A DNA stretch of 64,000 nt. Source: Prosthecobacter vanneervenii. GTDB lineage: Bacteria; Verrucomicrobiota; Verrucomicrobiia; Verrucomicrobiales; Verrucomicrobiaceae. Made by a program: the position numbers and the translations under genes. The stretch covers positions 62,001 through 126,000 of the forward strand of contig NZ_JACHIG010000007.1 of NCBI RefSeq assembly GCF_014203095.1. Direction: 5' to 3'. Of this stretch, positions 61,780 through 64,000 are shown in pieces. Each line of letters begins with the position of its first letter. Positions within the stretch are counted from its first letter, which is position 1. Below the pieces are notes generated by a model. It had not been told where the DNA came from and did not search any database. It saw only the letters and a list, made by a program, of their open reading frames with translations.

Positions 61780-63627
61780 TTACTCCTTGTAGTGTTCGGC
61801 CATCTTGGTGACGAACTCGTCGATGAAGGTCTCCATGTTGGAGACCACGTCCTTGATGCGTGAGCTCAGGTAGCTGTAGATGAACAGCGCCGGGATGGCG
61901 ACAGCCAGGCCGGCCACCGTGGCAAGAAGAGCGCCTGCGATACCAGGAGCGATGGAGTTCACCTCCACTTCACCGCTTTTCGCGATCACGGCGAAGGTGA
62001 TCATCACACCGATCACGGTGCCGAGCAGGCCGAGGTAGGGGCCACCGGCGATGCCGATGGTGAGGAAGACCAGTTTGCCATTGAGCTTCTGCACCTCGCG
62101 CACCATGCCGCCGTGCAGCGTGGCCTTGATGGCCTGGATGGAGCGCCCGGAGAGGCTGAGCACCTGGGTCGTTTTCTTTTGTGCAGGATCAAATGTGATC
62201 TGCCGGAAAGACTTCATGCGGTTGCTGATCTCCTGCGCGCCCAGGTGGTAGAGCTGATACAGCGGGGAATGGTACATGAGCTTCTGCACCTTGCCGCTGA
62301 CACTGCCGCCCAGGTTTTTCACGCTCTCGGCGTCTTCGGTGTCGATGGCGGTCAGGTCGCTGGAGATTTTTTCCCAGCGTTTCATGAATTCGGCGGAGGC
62401 CTTCTCAATCGTGTTGAGATAGATCACTTTTCCCACTGCAATGCCCCAGCCCACCACGGCCAGCAGGGTGCAGAGGAAGATCACCACCCAGCCGTCAAAG
62501 GTCAGGTCTTTGGAAATGTCCGAGATGAGGGTGAGATGCTTCATGATCTCGCCCTCTTCTTCATGATCGGAGGCTTCCTCAGAGCCCAGCGTGACGAGCT
62601 TGGCCGCATCCGAGGTGCTGCCCTGGTTCACCGCAGCAAAGCGGATGAATCCAGCCGGGCGTGCGGTCTTGGCGATCTGCAGTTCGTCAATTTCTCCCGT
62701 GAAGCCCACGAGATCCGTGGTGGTGCTGTCCTTGTCGATCTCCACCGGAGTCTTGATGGAGGGAATGGCAGCACTCACGGCACCGTAGGATTTGCCATCG
62801 AGATAGACGGTGATGGTGCCTGCATCTGCCACTGCGGCGATGTGGTGCCAGCCACCTGCGGCGATGGGTGCGCCGTCGCTGCTGCGCTGCTTGTTCACTT
62901 CCACAAAGGGAATGCCATTGTTCAGCCCGAGGATGAAGGCATTCGCGCCATCGCGGCGGCTGATGATGACCGCATTGGGCTGCAGCGCGCTGGGCTTGAC
63001 CCAGACAGAGACGGTGAGCGGAGCACCGGGGGCAAACTCAGGCAGCGGAGGTGCGGGCACCTTGATGGGGGCCTGGCCAAACACACGTAGCCCCGCGCCG
63101 ATGAGGGAGCCCGCCGCCGGAGCAGGTGCGCCTTCGGCATTGGCACCGGTGGGAGAGGAATCCTTGCCGGAATCTGTGAAGTGATAGACCAGCGTGGTGT
63201 TGGCCTCATAGGTTTCCTTGGCAGCTTCAGGTGCGGGAGCTTCACCATTGCCGTAGTAGAGCCAGATGGTGCTGGCAGCGGCGGGCTTGAGGTCCGGCAC
63301 CTGCACCCAGACGTAGGCTTCATTCAGCAGTGCGTCCCACTTTTCCACATGGTGCTTGAGCACCGTCTTGTGATCGTCCGCCACAAAGCGCAGGTCTCCA
63401 CCGTCCTCCCTGGCGGAGAGAAATGAAAACACGCCTTCGTGCAGGCGCACCAGCACGGCGCTGGTGCCGATGGGCTCGGCGATGGCGACGCCCTTGCCGC
63501 TGGTGTCAATTGTGATCTCCTTGCGGAGGGTCCACTTGCCGTCTCCCCACCAGTTTTTTTCAGCCGAGAGCGCGGAGGCTGTCAGCAGCAGAAAGAGGAC
63601 GAAGGATTGCAGAAGGCGTTGGTTCAT
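61780..63627 (-). CDS. exbB: ExbB/TolQ/MotA channel protein fused to DUF2341-like and LamG-like domains
   Basis: The protein has 615 residues. A signal sequence ('LLQSFVLFLLLTASALSAE') leads to a DUF2341-like domain (28-130: 'VPDLKPAAASTIWLYYGNGE') and a LamG/concanavalin-like domain (165-345: 'PLTVSVWVKPSA', 'GGWHHIAAVADAGTITVYLD'). An acidic linker follows, then a classical MotA/TolQ/ExbB module with a helix near 375-400 ('GWVVIFLCTLLAVVGWGIAV') and the paired helices ('LGLLGTVIGVMITFAVIA', 'GIAGALLATVAGLAVAIPAL'). Canonical ExbB has no such large periplasmic domain. The lectin-like part may bind glycan or a cell-wall or adhesin ligand. It starts 26 bp after the TpsB gene. Confidence 0.9.
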   Translation of the reverse strand: MNQRLLQSFVLFLLLTASALSAEKNWWGDGKWTLRKEITIDTSGKGVAIAEPIGTSAVLVRLHEGVFSFLSAREDGGDLRFVADDHKTVLKHHVEKWDALLNEAYVWVQVPDLKPAAASTIWLYYGNGEAPAPEAAKETYEANTTLVYHFTDSGKDSSPTGANAEGAPAPAAGSLIGAGLRVFGQAPIKVPAPPLPEFAPGAPLTVSVWVKPSALQPNAVIISRRDGANAFILGLNNGIPFVEVNKQRSSDGAPIAAGGWHHIAAVADAGTITVYLDGKSYGAVSAAIPSIKTPVEIDKDSTTTDLVGFTGEIDELQIAKTARPAGFIRFAAVNQGSTSDAAKLVTLGSEEASDHEEEGEIMKHLTLISDISKDLTFDGWVVIFLCTLLAVVGWGIAVGKVIYLNTIEKASAEFMKRWEKISSDLTAIDTEDAESVKNLGGSVSGKVQKLMYHSPLYQLYHLGAQEISNRMKSFRQITFDPAQKKTTQVLSLSGRSIQAIKATLHGGMVREVQKLNGKLVFLTIGIAGGPYLGLLGTVIGVMITFAVIAKSGEVEVNSIAPGIAGALLATVAGLAVAIPALFIYSYLSSRIKDVVSNMETFIDEFVTKMAEHYKE

Positions 63628-63653
63628 GCGCGTTGGGTTTGAAAAAGTGGAGA

Positions 63654-64000
63654 TTAAAAATCCGCCCAGAAACGGATCGTCACGAGCACCTCGCCGGTGC
63701 GTGTCACCCCCTGGGTGACCAAGGGCACGCCGACATCGGCGGAGCCATTCAGATGGCCGAGCAGGTGGAAGCGGCTGCCGCCTCCCACGCTGAAGAGGTC
63801 AAAGGTGGACTGCTGCCCCGGCAGTGCGTTCCGCATGATCAGACGGCCGCCATCGGCGAAGAGGTGAAAGCGCCAGGAGTCGCCACCGGCGCTGCTGTCT
63901 TTGCTGCTGTTGATCAGAGATGGAGAGCGCAGCTCCAGCGTGCCAAACGCGCCGCTGTCTCCCAGCACGGTGGATTCGAGGTAGCCGCGCACCGTGGCCA
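63654..64000 (-). CDS. TpsB (FhaC/ShlB-type) outer-membrane transporter, C-terminal fragment
   Basis: The frame is open to the window end, so only the last 115 or so residues are seen. 'VRGYLESTVLGDSGAFGTLE' is the strongly conserved motif of the Omp85/TpsB barrel (VRGY). Further barrel strands follow ('WRFHLFADGGRL', 'GHLNGSADVGVPL'), ending in 'VLVTIRFWADF' with a terminal Phe. TpsB proteins export their TpsA partner, here almost certainly the giant adhesin in the same operon. Periplasmic POTRA domains would lie beyond the window. Confidence 0.85.
   Translation of the reverse strand, partial: ATVRGYLESTVLGDSGAFGTLELRSPSLINSSKDSSAGGDSWRFHLFADGGRLIMRNALPGQQSTFDLFSVGGGSRFHLLGHLNGSADVGVPLVTQGVTRTGEVLVTIRFWADF

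Overview
This window most likely comes from the chromosome of a Verrucomicrobiota bacterium, of the Prosthecobacter/Verrucomicrobium type. The signs are high GC, a PEP-CTERM protein, Tat-exported Gfo/Idh and DUF1501 proteins, giant multi-PAS hybrid kinases, and start codons that mostly lack a Shine-Dalgarno. No rRNA, intact tRNA or CRISPR array is visible.

1-16.1 kb is a signalling block. On the minus strand a kinase-like protein, a NarL-type regulator, a FadL-type outer-membrane channel and, at the window edge, a PhcB-like methyltransferase lie in one direction. Four further histidine kinases and a lone receiver follow. Two are very large PAS/GAF hybrid kinases facing tail to tail. Three of the five kinase-like proteins have degraded ATP-binding boxes.

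16.2-29.9 kb is bounded by two 49-bp remnants of the 3' half of a tRNA-Leu(UAG) gene. Between them lie mostly exported catabolic-looking proteins: a dimethylformamidase-like protein, a DUF1501 protein, two neutral-ceramidase-like hydrolases, a propeller-like protein, an alpha/beta hydrolase, a PHP-like protein, a Gfo/Idh oxidoreductase and a tandem GNAT protein.

29.9-39.6 kb looks like an integrated element. A tyrosine recombinase lies beside the second tRNA remnant. It is followed by an excisionase-like protein, a winged-helix protein, two tandem proteins with C-terminal winged helices that resemble each other, two small envelope proteins, and a Cro/C1-type regulator with a 20-bp perfect palindrome upstream.

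39.8-43.9 kb holds an Rrf2 regulator with four clustered cysteines, a Pro/Ala-rich membrane protein, a secreted protein with an intrinsic terminator, and a PEP-CTERM protein.

43.97-64.0 kb is a single minus-strand run of nine tightly packed genes. In transcription order these are a TpsB/FhaC-type transporter (cut by the window end), an ExbB-like channel fused to DUF2341-like and LamG-like domains, ExbD, TonB, a porin, a coiled-coil protein, a parvulin, a 3,763-residue haemagglutinin-type adhesin and a TPR-like membrane protein. It reads as a two-partner secretion locus carrying its own Ton energiser and periplasmic helpers.
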